Assembly: GCA_020735665.1 (NCBI GenBank) | Contig: CP085928.1 | Location: 2,712,501 to 2,776,500 of the forward strand | Length of the DNA: 64,000 nucleotides | Direction: 5' to 3' | DNA from: Lachnospiraceae bacterium GAM79 | GTDB lineage: Bacteria; Bacillota; Clostridia; Lachnospirales; Lachnospiraceae | In this document: in pieces, positions 43,737 to 51,871 of the stretch | How positions within the stretch are numbered: the first letter of the stretch is position 1 | Layout: the number at the start of each line of letters is the position of its first letter | The notes under the pieces: generated by a model | Databases searched by the model: none | What the model was told of the DNA's origin: nothing | What the model saw: only the letters and a program-made list of their open reading frames with translations | Made by a program: the position numbers and the translations under genes

Positions 43737-43907
43737 ATTACACAATGTAACAAGGGGATAGTCAATATCCATTTTACAGCACACTTGCGTTCGTGTCTCA
43801 CGTAACGGTACTAAATTCACCGCAGGGGCGGTTCATTAAGGACCGACGTGAGACAAGGTCTGTAAAACGGATATTGACTATCCTCTTTTGTTATATTGTG
43901 TAATTTT
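43736..43907. repeat. Family B hairpin element, copy 3
   Basis: Arms of about 45 bp start inside the thioesterase stop codon (43736-43780) and pair with 43861-43907, for example GGATAGTCAATATCC and its complement. There are few mismatches and a 2-nt bulge. The core (CACACTTGCGTTCGTGTCTCACG ... GGACCGACGTGAGAC) is the family B core. Confidence 0.9.
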
Positions 43908-43947
43908 ATTTTGCTGAGCAGTACTGTAAAATGCCCGCACCGTGATC

Positions 43948-44076
43948 AGATCATTTCTTTATGCAGAACACTTGCGTTCTGTGTCTCACGTAGCGGTACT
44001 AAATTCACCGCAGGGCGGTTCATTAAGGGCCGACGTGAAAATAGAACGAAAGTGCTCTGCATAAAGAAATATCTGG
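43948..44076. repeat. Family B hairpin element, copy 4
   Basis: The arms CAGATCATTTCTTTATGCAG (43948-43967) and CTGCATAAAGAAATATCTG (about 44057-44075) close a core nearly identical to copy 3. The inner stem ACACTTGCGTTCT/AGAACGAAAGTG is visible. Only 40 bp separate the two copies, yet their arms are unrelated. Confidence 0.9.
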
Positions 44077-44128
44077 ACATGGTGTGGGTTTTATAGAATT
44101 GCCAAGTTCCCCTGCCAGATCCTCTCTG

Positions 44129-44157
44129 TTGACACATTGTTTTATAATTGCTAGTAT
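44129..44157 (+). promoter_or_regulatory. Sigma-A promoter of the surface-capture/ECF operon
   Basis: TTGACA (44129-44134), a 17-bp spacer, then TAGTAT (44152-44157). The leader to 44300 shows no B12-box (GCCACTG) and no riboswitch that I recognise. Confidence 0.8.
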
Positions 44158-44300
44158 AGGCTTGATATAAGGAATTTTTGTGCGGAATCAGGTATTATGT
44201 ATGAGCATTATGAATGAGCTTGTTAGGAAAACTTGCTAAGAAAGATTATGAAGATGATGGCTGCAGGGCATGATGTATTTTGAAATGATATGAGGTTAGA

Positions 44301-46358
44301 ATGAGAAAGATGAAGAAAAACAGAGAGAAAATGTATAGATCGCGTTGGACAAAAATAGTTAGTTATATATTGGTAACGGTGATGACTGTTTCTCTGTTTG
44401 GGCAGGTTGCTGCGAATGGCACATTTGACGGAACTGGCAAACAGGCAGGCACAGGTACGATTGCAGAGATTAGTCAGGTAGAGGCAGCTTCGGATACTGC
44501 CATTGATTATAAGGCGGTTTTGAAAGAGACTTCTGCTGCAATCGAGAAAACATTAGAAATTTCATATGAATATAAATTGCCGATTCATTATGAAAAGAAT
44601 AAAAAAGGTGAGTATGAAGAAGTAAAGAGAACGGTTAAATGGTGGGGACCGGCAATTGGATCTATTGGTGGGGAATGGACTGTTATCGGCGAGTGCCGTT
44701 ATGGTATGGAAAATGCACCATGGTATAGGGCATATTATAACAATATAACAGAATATATAAAGGCAACATATAACATAAATAAAGAAAAATATGCAGTAGG
44801 AGATTGGGATAATCAGTTTTTAAAACTGCATAAAACAAAAAGTACTGAAAATTCTCGAATTATTCTCGCCCTTACATCTATGGGGCTTGATGCATCTGAT
44901 ATAGAGGGATATGATCTGACCGGTGTGCTGTCAGATATGACATATGTAAAAAAACAGGGAATCAATGGACCAATATTTGCATTGATCGCACTTGATTCGG
45001 GTAATTATGAGATCAAACCGCTTGCATCGGGAACAGCTAAGACACAGGTGACAAGAGAGAAACTGGTTACTTATATTCTGAATAATGAACTGAAGAATGG
45101 CGGCTTTTGTCTGTCGGGTACATCACCGGACCCGGATGTCACAGCGATGGCATTGCAGGCACTTGTTCCATATTATAAGGGAAGTACAGATGTTAGCGAA
45201 CAGGTACGCGGTCAGGTGACAGAAGCTGTAAACCGTGGAATCGGTGTGCTGTCAGAGATACAGAATGAAGATGGAACATACAGCAGCTGGGGAACGAAAA
45301 ATGCAGAGAGTACGGCACAGGTACTGGTTGCCTTATCCGGTTTGGGCTTGGATGGTGATACAGATGTTCGTTTTATAAAAAACGGACATTCTGTACTGGA
45401 TGGTTTAGAGCAGTTTTATCTGACGGGAAAAGGTGCATTTGAGCATGTGGCTTCCGATGGTGGCAATCAGATGGCGACAGAACAGGCATTTTATGCGCTG
45501 GTATCCTATGACAGATATAAGAATAATAAAAATACTTTATACAATATGACAGATGCGGTGGATGCTCGTGTCATGGATCTTGCAGATTGTCAGGTGAAGA
45601 TTTCCCGGACGACATACACATATGCAGGCAAGGCGATAACGCCTGCCGTCACTGTCCGCATGACAGGAATTGATGGAATATCAAAAGAACTGACTGCAGG
45701 AACAGATTATACAGTGACATATAAGAATAATACGAAGCCGGGAAAGGCGACTGTTCAGATATCAGGAACAGGAATGTATAAGGGAATGGTATCGAAGACA
45801 GTGTCTGTTTATCCGGCAAAGGCATCTGTGAAATCCGTCACAAATACCAAAAAAGGTCTGACTGTAACATGGAAGAAGGTAACAGGAGCAGACAAGTATA
45901 TCTTATATCGTAAGGCAGGTTCCGGGGCATATAAGAAATATAAAACCGTTTCCGGTGCAAAGACTTCTTATGTGGATACCGGTGCAAAAAACGGTACGAC
46001 ATATTCTTATAAGGTATGCGCCTATACTGCAGGTCTGCAGGGTAAAAATGCGAATACAAAGGCGGCATGCCGCGTGACTGCGGTTACTGCAAAGGCAGCA
46101 AAGGCAGGAAAAAGAAAGCTGTCTGTGTCATGGAAGAAGAACAGTAAGGCGAGCGGATATCAGATCAGGTACAGCTTGAAATCTTCATTTAGCGGAGCAA
46201 AGACAGTAATGGTCAGATCAGGAAAGACAACGACCAAAAAACTGACCGGTCTGAAACGAAGAAAACGGTATTATATAACAGTGCGGGCATATAAGACGGT
46301 GAAGGGTAAGAAATATTACAGCAGCTGGAGTAAGAAGATAAGATATGGCGTGGATTAA
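44301..46358 (+). CDS. Secreted alpha/alpha-barrel protein with Fn3 repeats (prenyltransferase/intrinsic-factor-like)
   Basis: 685 residues. A signal peptide (hydrophobic core IVSYILVTVMTVSLFGQVAA, about residues 17-36) leads into helical repeats at about 60-420 with features of the prenyltransferase/cobalamin-binding barrel (GGFCLSGTSPDPDVTAMALQ, GTYSSWGTKNAESTAQVLVA). These are followed by an Ig-like module (about 430-510) and two Fn3 domains (about 510-685) rich in Lys and Tyr. It is probably held at the cell surface. It heads an operon with a DUF4430 protein and an ECF transporter, so it likely captures the transported nutrient. Confidence 0.75.
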   Translation: MRKMKKNREKMYRSRWTKIVSYILVTVMTVSLFGQVAANGTFDGTGKQAGTGTIAEISQVEAASDTAIDYKAVLKETSAAIEKTLEISYEYKLPIHYEKNKKGEYEEVKRTVKWWGPAIGSIGGEWTVIGECRYGMENAPWYRAYYNNITEYIKATYNINKEKYAVGDWDNQFLKLHKTKSTENSRIILALTSMGLDASDIEGYDLTGVLSDMTYVKKQGINGPIFALIALDSGNYEIKPLASGTAKTQVTREKLVTYILNNELKNGGFCLSGTSPDPDVTAMALQALVPYYKGSTDVSEQVRGQVTEAVNRGIGVLSEIQNEDGTYSSWGTKNAESTAQVLVALSGLGLDGDTDVRFIKNGHSVLDGLEQFYLTGKGAFEHVASDGGNQMATEQAFYALVSYDRYKNNKNTLYNMTDAVDARVMDLADCQVKISRTTYTYAGKAITPAVTVRMTGIDGISKELTAGTDYTVTYKNNTKPGKATVQISGTGMYKGMVSKTVSVYPAKASVKSVTNTKKGLTVTWKKVTGADKYILYRKAGSGAYKKYKTVSGAKTSYVDTGAKNGTTYSYKVCAYTAGLQGKNANTKAACRVTAVTAKAAKAGKRKLSVSWKKNSKASGYQIRYSLKSSFSGAKTVMVRSGKTTTKKLTGLKRRKRYYITVRAYKTVKGKKYYSSWSKKIRYGVD

Positions 46359-47331
46359 GAAACATCTGAAAAAGATAATAGGAATTCTGGTTGTACTGCT
46401 TATACTTGTCGGTGCGTACTGGTATGGAGGAAATGCACCCGGCTCCAGGGGATTTGGAAGGCCGGGAACGACTTCTGAAAATACAGAGAGTACGACACAG
46501 GAAGCGGTTTCCGGGGAAGCTTCAGATACAGAAGATGCTGATGCGGAAATATCGGATGATGCGGAATGGGATGACTCATCATCGTCAGGACAGGGTTCAA
46601 TAAAGAAAAATCATAGTAAAAGGGATACGAAAAAAGACGATAAGGGATCAGAAAAGGACAAGTCCGGAATCGTAACTCCGGATTATTCCGCCACGACGCA
46701 GGAGCATAAAAATGGAGATACGGATGTATCGGAGGATCCGGGGACAGATTCATCACAGAGTACGGACAATAAGACTCCGTCAAATGGTGGCGGTTCATCG
46801 AAAAAAGACGGTTCAGGAACAGAACAGAGCGGACCGACGGAGCAGCCGGATACAGAGGTACCAACGACGGAGCAGCCGGGAGTACAGTCACCGACCACCA
46901 CGGAGCAGACGTCGGAAGACACTGTATATACTTGTACCATATCAATTAATTGCAGTAATATTTTATCGAACTGGGATATCTTTGATAAGACGAAGGCATC
47001 CTGTGTTCCTTCAGATGGCTGGGTCCTTCGTGAGATGATGGTTGAATTTAAGAAGGGACAGACGGTTTTCGATGTGTTAAAGAATGTGACCCGGACAAGA
47101 GCCATTCAGATGGAATATTCATTTACGGCATTGTACGGAAGCTATTATATAGAGGGAATCAATAATCTTTATGAGTTTGACTGTGGTGAGCTGTCAGGCT
47201 GGGAATACTGCGTAAATGGGAAGTTCCCTGCATTTGGATGCTCAAAATATGTTCTGAAGGATGGAGATAAGATAGAATGGAAGTATACCTGTGATCTGGG
47301 CGCGGATGTCGGAAACCCATATTTTGAATAG
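46345..47331 (+). CDS. Membrane-anchored DUF4430 protein
   Basis: 328 residues. An N-terminal membrane helix (IIGILVVLLILVGAYWYGG) is followed by a long disordered Ser/Thr/Asp/Glu-rich stalk (about 35-190) and a C-terminal DUF4430 domain (about 195-328) ending SGWEYCVNGKFPAFGCSKY, then DKIEWKYTCDLG. DUF4430 is the beta domain of intrinsic factor and transcobalamin, which closes over bound cobalamin. Its start overlaps the end of the barrel gene by 14 bp. Split over two polypeptides, barrel plus DUF4430 would recreate the ligand-binding pair. Confidence 0.85.
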   Translation: MAWIKKHLKKIIGILVVLLILVGAYWYGGNAPGSRGFGRPGTTSENTESTTQEAVSGEASDTEDADAEISDDAEWDDSSSSGQGSIKKNHSKRDTKKDDKGSEKDKSGIVTPDYSATTQEHKNGDTDVSEDPGTDSSQSTDNKTPSNGGGSSKKDGSGTEQSGPTEQPDTEVPTTEQPGVQSPTTTEQTSEDTVYTCTISINCSNILSNWDIFDKTKASCVPSDGWVLREMMVEFKKGQTVFDVLKNVTRTRAIQMEYSFTALYGSYYIEGINNLYEFDCGELSGWEYCVNGKFPAFGCSKYVLKDGDKIEWKYTCDLGADVGNPYFE

Positions 47332-47384
47332 GGAATACAGGAAGTATCGGCTTCGGACGACAGAGATTAATAAGGCAGAGGTTA

Positions 47385-48356
47385 ATGGGACAGAATTTGA
47401 TAAAACAGGAGATATCAGTGGGAAAAGAAAATCAGGATGCATTTGCAGATTGTCATCCAATCGTTAATTTCATATATTTTGTCAGTGTGATCGCATTTGG
47501 AATGATGTCATTACATCCGGTGTGTCTGATGATAGCATTTATGGGAGCATTTGCATATTCGGTCTGCCTTGGTGGAAGAAAAGCGGTTTTGCGGAATCTA
47601 CGATACATGATACCGGTCATAATCCTGACGGCACTGATCAATCCGGCATTCAGTCATCAGGGAGTTACGGTATTATGGCATTTTCCGACAGGAAATGCAT
47701 TGACGCTGGAATCCATACTGTATGGACTTGCGGCAGCAGGGATGCTTGTGACTGTGCTTTGTTGGTTTGCGTCTCTTAATCGTGTGCTGACATCGGATAA
47801 GATGATCTATTTATTTGGAAGATTTGCACCATACCTGTCTTTGGTCATATCTATGACATTGAAATTTTTCCCGGAGTTTGGAGCAAGGATCCGTCAGGTA
47901 TATCAGGCACAGAAATGTGCAGGATTTATAGTAGAAGGTAGATATTTTAAACGTATAAGGACAGGTATGCGGGTAATTTCATCTGCGACGACCTGGGCAC
48001 TTGAACGTGCGGTCATTACCGGAGACAGTATGCGCAGCCGGGGATATGGAATCGGAAGACGTACGGCCTTTTCTCTGTTCCGTTTTCACAGGCGGGATGC
48101 GGTCTGTCTGGCAGGAATATTGATCCTTGCAGGTATGACATTGGCAGGGTTCTTATCGGGGCAGATGGCGATGCGGTATTATCCGTATGTGGCTGTGGCG
48201 GCATGGAATATCCGGTCGAAAGTTGCATTTGGAAGTTATCTGGTTCTGGCAGTATGGCCGACCGGTATGCATATAGCAGAGGTATTGATGTGGAAGAAAA
48301 GATGCCGTGTGATGCAGTCGGGAGATACTATTGAGGCGGCAGTAGGCAGCCGGTAA
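47385..48356 (+). CDS. ecfT: ECF transporter transmembrane subunit EcfT
   Basis: 323 residues with about six membrane helices and the coupling motif SMRSRGYG (about residue 220) that contacts the ATPases. The start is uncertain: ATG 47385 with AGAGG upstream, or GTG 47418 with AGGAG 7 nt before. Energy-coupling-factor modules import vitamins and metal ions. It is followed directly by a fused ATPase/S-component gene. Confidence 0.88.
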   Translation: MGQNLIKQEISVGKENQDAFADCHPIVNFIYFVSVIAFGMMSLHPVCLMIAFMGAFAYSVCLGGRKAVLRNLRYMIPVIILTALINPAFSHQGVTVLWHFPTGNALTLESILYGLAAAGMLVTVLCWFASLNRVLTSDKMIYLFGRFAPYLSLVISMTLKFFPEFGARIRQVYQAQKCAGFIVEGRYFKRIRTGMRVISSATTWALERAVITGDSMRSRGYGIGRRTAFSLFRFHRRDAVCLAGILILAGMTLAGFLSGQMAMRYYPYVAVAAWNIRSKVAFGSYLVLAVWPTGMHIAEVLMWKKRCRVMQSGDTIEAAVGSR

Positions 48357-48374
48357 TACTTATTGGAGAAGAAT

Positions 48375-51158
48375 ATGAGTTTGTATGAGATAAAAGGTCT
48401 GACATTTGCATATCCTGATATCATATCAGAGCGTGACGATATATATCTTGATCCCTGTTTAAATGATATAAATATTACGATCGAACAGGGAGAATTCGTT
48501 GTGGTTGCAGGTGGTTCCGGGAGTGGAAAAACCACATTGCTCAGACAGTTGAAGCCCGTGCTGACACCGAGAGGAAAAAGAGAGGGAGCAATTACCTTTG
48601 CGGGGCAGGAGCTTTCTCAGATGGATGAGAAAATGCAGACGCAGAAGATAGGATTCGTCATGCAGGATGTGGATGCGCAGCTGGTGACGGACAAGGTCTG
48701 GCATGAGCTTGCATTTGGACTGGAGAGCCTGAGACTTCCGACAGAGACAATCCGAAAACGTGTTGCAGAGATGTGTTCTTTTTTTGGATTGAATTCAATT
48801 TTTCATAAAAAAGTAAATGAGCTGTCCGGTGGACAGAAGCAGTTAGTGAATCTTGCATCTGTGCTTGCGCTGTCACCTGATGTAGTGATTCTGGATGAAC
48901 CGGCCAGTCAATTGGATCCGATGGCGGCGCGTGATTTCTTCCGATGCCTGGAACGGATCAATAAGGAGCTTGGAATTACGATCATTATTACGGAGCACAG
49001 ACTGGAAGAGCTGTGGGCGATGTGTGACCGTTTTATACTGCTTGATCATGGAATGGTCTTATATGATGGAACGATACAGGAAGGGGTGCATACTCTGTAT
49101 GAGACAGAACCATCTATCGAGCTTCCTGCGGCATGCAGGATCGCACTTGGTTTACAGGAAAAAGAACAGGTTCCGGTGACTGTTACAGATGGAAGAAACT
49201 GGCTTATCCGATATGACCGGGAACATGAACAAATTGACGAAGTGACCACACGGGCATATAAGGGCGAGCATAAGATCATAGAGATAAAGGATGTATTCTT
49301 TCGATATGATCGGATGGCGTGTGATGTGCTGCATGGACTTAATCTGTCTGTCTATGAGGGTGAGATCCTTGCAATTAACGGCAGCAATGGATGTGGCAAA
49401 TCCACCCTGCTTTCATTAATTGCCGGTGCGGGTATACCTTATCGGGGCAGAATCCGGATTGGAAAAGGGAAAAAGGTCGGACTGCTTCCGCAGGACCCGA
49501 AGCTGTTATTTACGGCATCCACTGTACGGGGAGAACTTGGAATTGAAAAAAATAGCAACGGTGCGGTGGCGCAGGATAAGACCGGACAGAGTAGTAGATA
49601 TCGAATCACGGAGCTTTGCGGATTGACGAAGCTTCTTGAACGTCATCCATATGATCTGTCCGGTGGTGAACAGCAACGGCTGGGACTGGCAAGAGTATTG
49701 ATCGGGATGCCGGATGTTATATTGATGGATGAACCGACAAAAGGGATGGATGCGGAATTCAAGCAGACCTTTGCGGAAATCCTCAGAAAATTACAGATGC
49801 AGGGATGTACCATCGTGATCGTGAGTCATGACATCGAATTCTGTGCACAGACTGCGGATCAGGTCTGCCTGATCTTTGATGGAGAGACAGCAGTTGTAAA
49901 CGGTGTAACGGAATATTTTACAGGGAATGAATTCTATACCACGGCAGCGGCAAGAATTGCCAGAGGTATTGTGGATCATGCTGTTACGGTTAAAGACGTT
50001 CTTGCGGTGTATGGGAAAAACACAGATCGGTCAGGCACGGATGCAGGAGCTTCACGGAAAAAAGCGGATAAAACGCTAACAGATATAGAAGATTCCGAAC
50101 AGACAGAAAAGAACACAGGCAAGCATAAACAGTCAGGTGTGAAATCCGGACAAATAGAAGATAAACAGCACAAGAGCATAGTGTCAGGTAAGGCTGCATT
50201 TGTACACAGACTAGGTCTGATGATAACAACGCTTGTTATGGCGGCCTGCTTTATCATAACGATTCGCCAGTCTGATCTTACCCGCTTGATCGATGATGGC
50301 AGGGTGACATCGGAGGGTATTATGTATATAGGGATATATGTGATCTTTATATTGACGATCGGGCTTTTTCTCTGTCTGTTGCGTCCTCTGGCAAAGGCAC
50401 AGGACAGGGAGATTGAACGAAGAAAACGGTACCATATCAGCCGGAAGAATATGATAGTAACGATTGCCTGTATTCTGGCAGCCGCAGCTACGATCTGGAT
50501 GGGAAAAGCTGTACTGTCGGATAGAAAGTATTATTTTATCTCGCTTTTGGTTTTGATCGAGATGATGATACCGTTTGGAGTGGCATTTGAAACCCGAAAG
50601 GTATCGGCAAGAGATCTGGTAACGGTTGCTGTCTTATGTGCACTGGCAGCAGTAGGAAGAACCGCATTTTTTATGATACCGAATTTTAATCCGGTTATAG
50701 CAATTGTGATCATAAGCGGAGTGGCATTTGGCTGCGAAACCGGATTTATTACAGGAGCAGTCACGATGCTGGTGTCAAATATGGTATTTGGTCAGGGACC
50801 ATGGACACCATGGCAGATGTTTTCGATGGGACTGGTAGGATTTGCCGCCGGGCTTATCTTTAATAATTCAAAGATTCGGGGAGAACAACTGACGCGTCTC
50901 TCCCTTTGCGTATTTGGTGGATTTTGTTGTATTATAATATATGGCGGCATTATGAATCCTGCATCCGTGATCATGTGGCAGCCGACGGTCAATCTGCAGA
51001 TGATCATTGCTGCTTATGTGACGGGATTTCCGTTTGATGTTGTACAGGGATTTGCCACTGTGTTATTTCTCTGGCTTATGGCTTGCCCGTTTCTGGAGAA
51101 ATTAGACCGAATCAAGATAAAATATGGAGTATTGTGTGAGGTAAAAGAACATGCTTAG
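48375..51158 (+). CDS. Fused EcfA-EcfA'-S-component ECF transporter protein
   Basis: About 927 residues. ATPase 1 has GGSGSGKTTLLR, LSGGQKQLVNLA and VVILDEPASQLDP. ATPase 2 has GSNGCGKSTLLSL, LSGGEQQRLGLA and VILMDEPTKGMD. A charged linker (about 540-605) leads to four extra membrane helices (about 610-740). The final 190 residues resemble an ECF S-component with six helices (VTVAVLCALAAVGRTAFFMI; ITGAVTMLVSNMVFGQGPW). ATPases and S unit are normally separate proteins. ATG 48375 follows TTGGAG. The substrate is unknown; cobalamin or a precursor is suggested by the upstream proteins. Confidence 0.85.
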   Translation: MSLYEIKGLTFAYPDIISERDDIYLDPCLNDINITIEQGEFVVVAGGSGSGKTTLLRQLKPVLTPRGKREGAITFAGQELSQMDEKMQTQKIGFVMQDVDAQLVTDKVWHELAFGLESLRLPTETIRKRVAEMCSFFGLNSIFHKKVNELSGGQKQLVNLASVLALSPDVVILDEPASQLDPMAARDFFRCLERINKELGITIIITEHRLEELWAMCDRFILLDHGMVLYDGTIQEGVHTLYETEPSIELPAACRIALGLQEKEQVPVTVTDGRNWLIRYDREHEQIDEVTTRAYKGEHKIIEIKDVFFRYDRMACDVLHGLNLSVYEGEILAINGSNGCGKSTLLSLIAGAGIPYRGRIRIGKGKKVGLLPQDPKLLFTASTVRGELGIEKNSNGAVAQDKTGQSSRYRITELCGLTKLLERHPYDLSGGEQQRLGLARVLIGMPDVILMDEPTKGMDAEFKQTFAEILRKLQMQGCTIVIVSHDIEFCAQTADQVCLIFDGETAVVNGVTEYFTGNEFYTTAAARIARGIVDHAVTVKDVLAVYGKNTDRSGTDAGASRKKADKTLTDIEDSEQTEKNTGKHKQSGVKSGQIEDKQHKSIVSGKAAFVHRLGLMITTLVMAACFIITIRQSDLTRLIDDGRVTSEGIMYIGIYVIFILTIGLFLCLLRPLAKAQDREIERRKRYHISRKNMIVTIACILAAAATIWMGKAVLSDRKYYFISLLVLIEMMIPFGVAFETRKVSARDLVTVAVLCALAAVGRTAFFMIPNFNPVIAIVIISGVAFGCETGFITGAVTMLVSNMVFGQGPWTPWQMFSMGLVGFAAGLIFNNSKIRGEQLTRLSLCVFGGFCCIIIYGGIMNPASVIMWQPTVNLQMIIAAYVTGFPFDVVQGFATVLFLWLMACPFLEKLDRIKIKYGVLCEVKEHA

Positions 51159-51837
51159 AAATTGTAGCTTGGATGAGATATCGGATGGACGTCTGTATGA
51201 AGCAAATGATATGGTAAAAGCATATTGTAATGAATGTAAGGGATGCCATGCCTGTTGTGAAGGGATGGGTGAATCGATTATTTTAGATCCTTTAGATATA
51301 TACCGTCTGACGAAGGAGACAGGAAAAAGTTTTGAAGCCCTGCTTGCCGATACAATCGAACTGAACGTAGTGGATGGACTGATCCTTCCGAATATCAAGA
51401 TGGTAGATGGGAAATGTTCATTTTTGAATGAAGCGGGAAGATGCAGTATCCATGCGGCACGTCCGGGCTTCTGTCGTTTGTTCCCTCTTGGACGATATTA
51501 TGAGGATGGCGGTTTCAAATATTTCCTCCAGATTCATGAGTGTGAGCGTGCGGGAAAGGTGAAGGTGAAGGTGTCAAAGTGGATCGATACACCGGATCTT
51601 CAGAAGAACACGGAATATATCAATCGTTGGCATGATTTTCTGAAACAAGTGCAGGAGTATATGTGCAAACTGCCTGCAGCAAACGATGAAGCAAAAGCGG
51701 ATGACCAGACCAGACAGATCTGTATGCTGATATTGAATCTGATGTATATTGCGAGGTATGAGGATCAGAAGGATTTTTATGAGCAATTTGAAGGTCGAAT
51801 CGTAAATCTGGAAAAACTGATAGAACATTTGGGGTAG
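51151..51837 (+). CDS. YkgJ-family cysteine-cluster protein
   Basis: 228 residues. The Cys cluster CNECKGCHACCEGMG (about residues 25-39) and a second block CSFLNEAGRCSIHAARPGFCRLFPLG match the CxxCC metal-binding family (YkgJ/UPF0153), which may hold an Fe-S cluster or zinc. The start overlaps the end of the ECF fusion gene by 8 bp, so it is translationally coupled to the transporter. Its role there is unknown. Confidence 0.85.
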   Translation: MLRNCSLDEISDGRLYEANDMVKAYCNECKGCHACCEGMGESIILDPLDIYRLTKETGKSFEALLADTIELNVVDGLILPNIKMVDGKCSFLNEAGRCSIHAARPGFCRLFPLGRYYEDGGFKYFLQIHECERAGKVKVKVSKWIDTPDLQKNTEYINRWHDFLKQVQEYMCKLPAANDEAKADDQTRQICMLILNLMYIARYEDQKDFYEQFEGRIVNLEKLIEHLG

Positions 51838-51871
51838 GAACGGATATCAGTGTTGGGGAAGGTGATGGAAA

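Noticed and set aside
44158-44300. Cobalamin riboswitch in the leader of the surface-capture/ECF operon
   Set aside because: Looked for a B12 box (GCCACTG) and the surrounding pattern because of the intrinsic-factor-like proteins; none is present.
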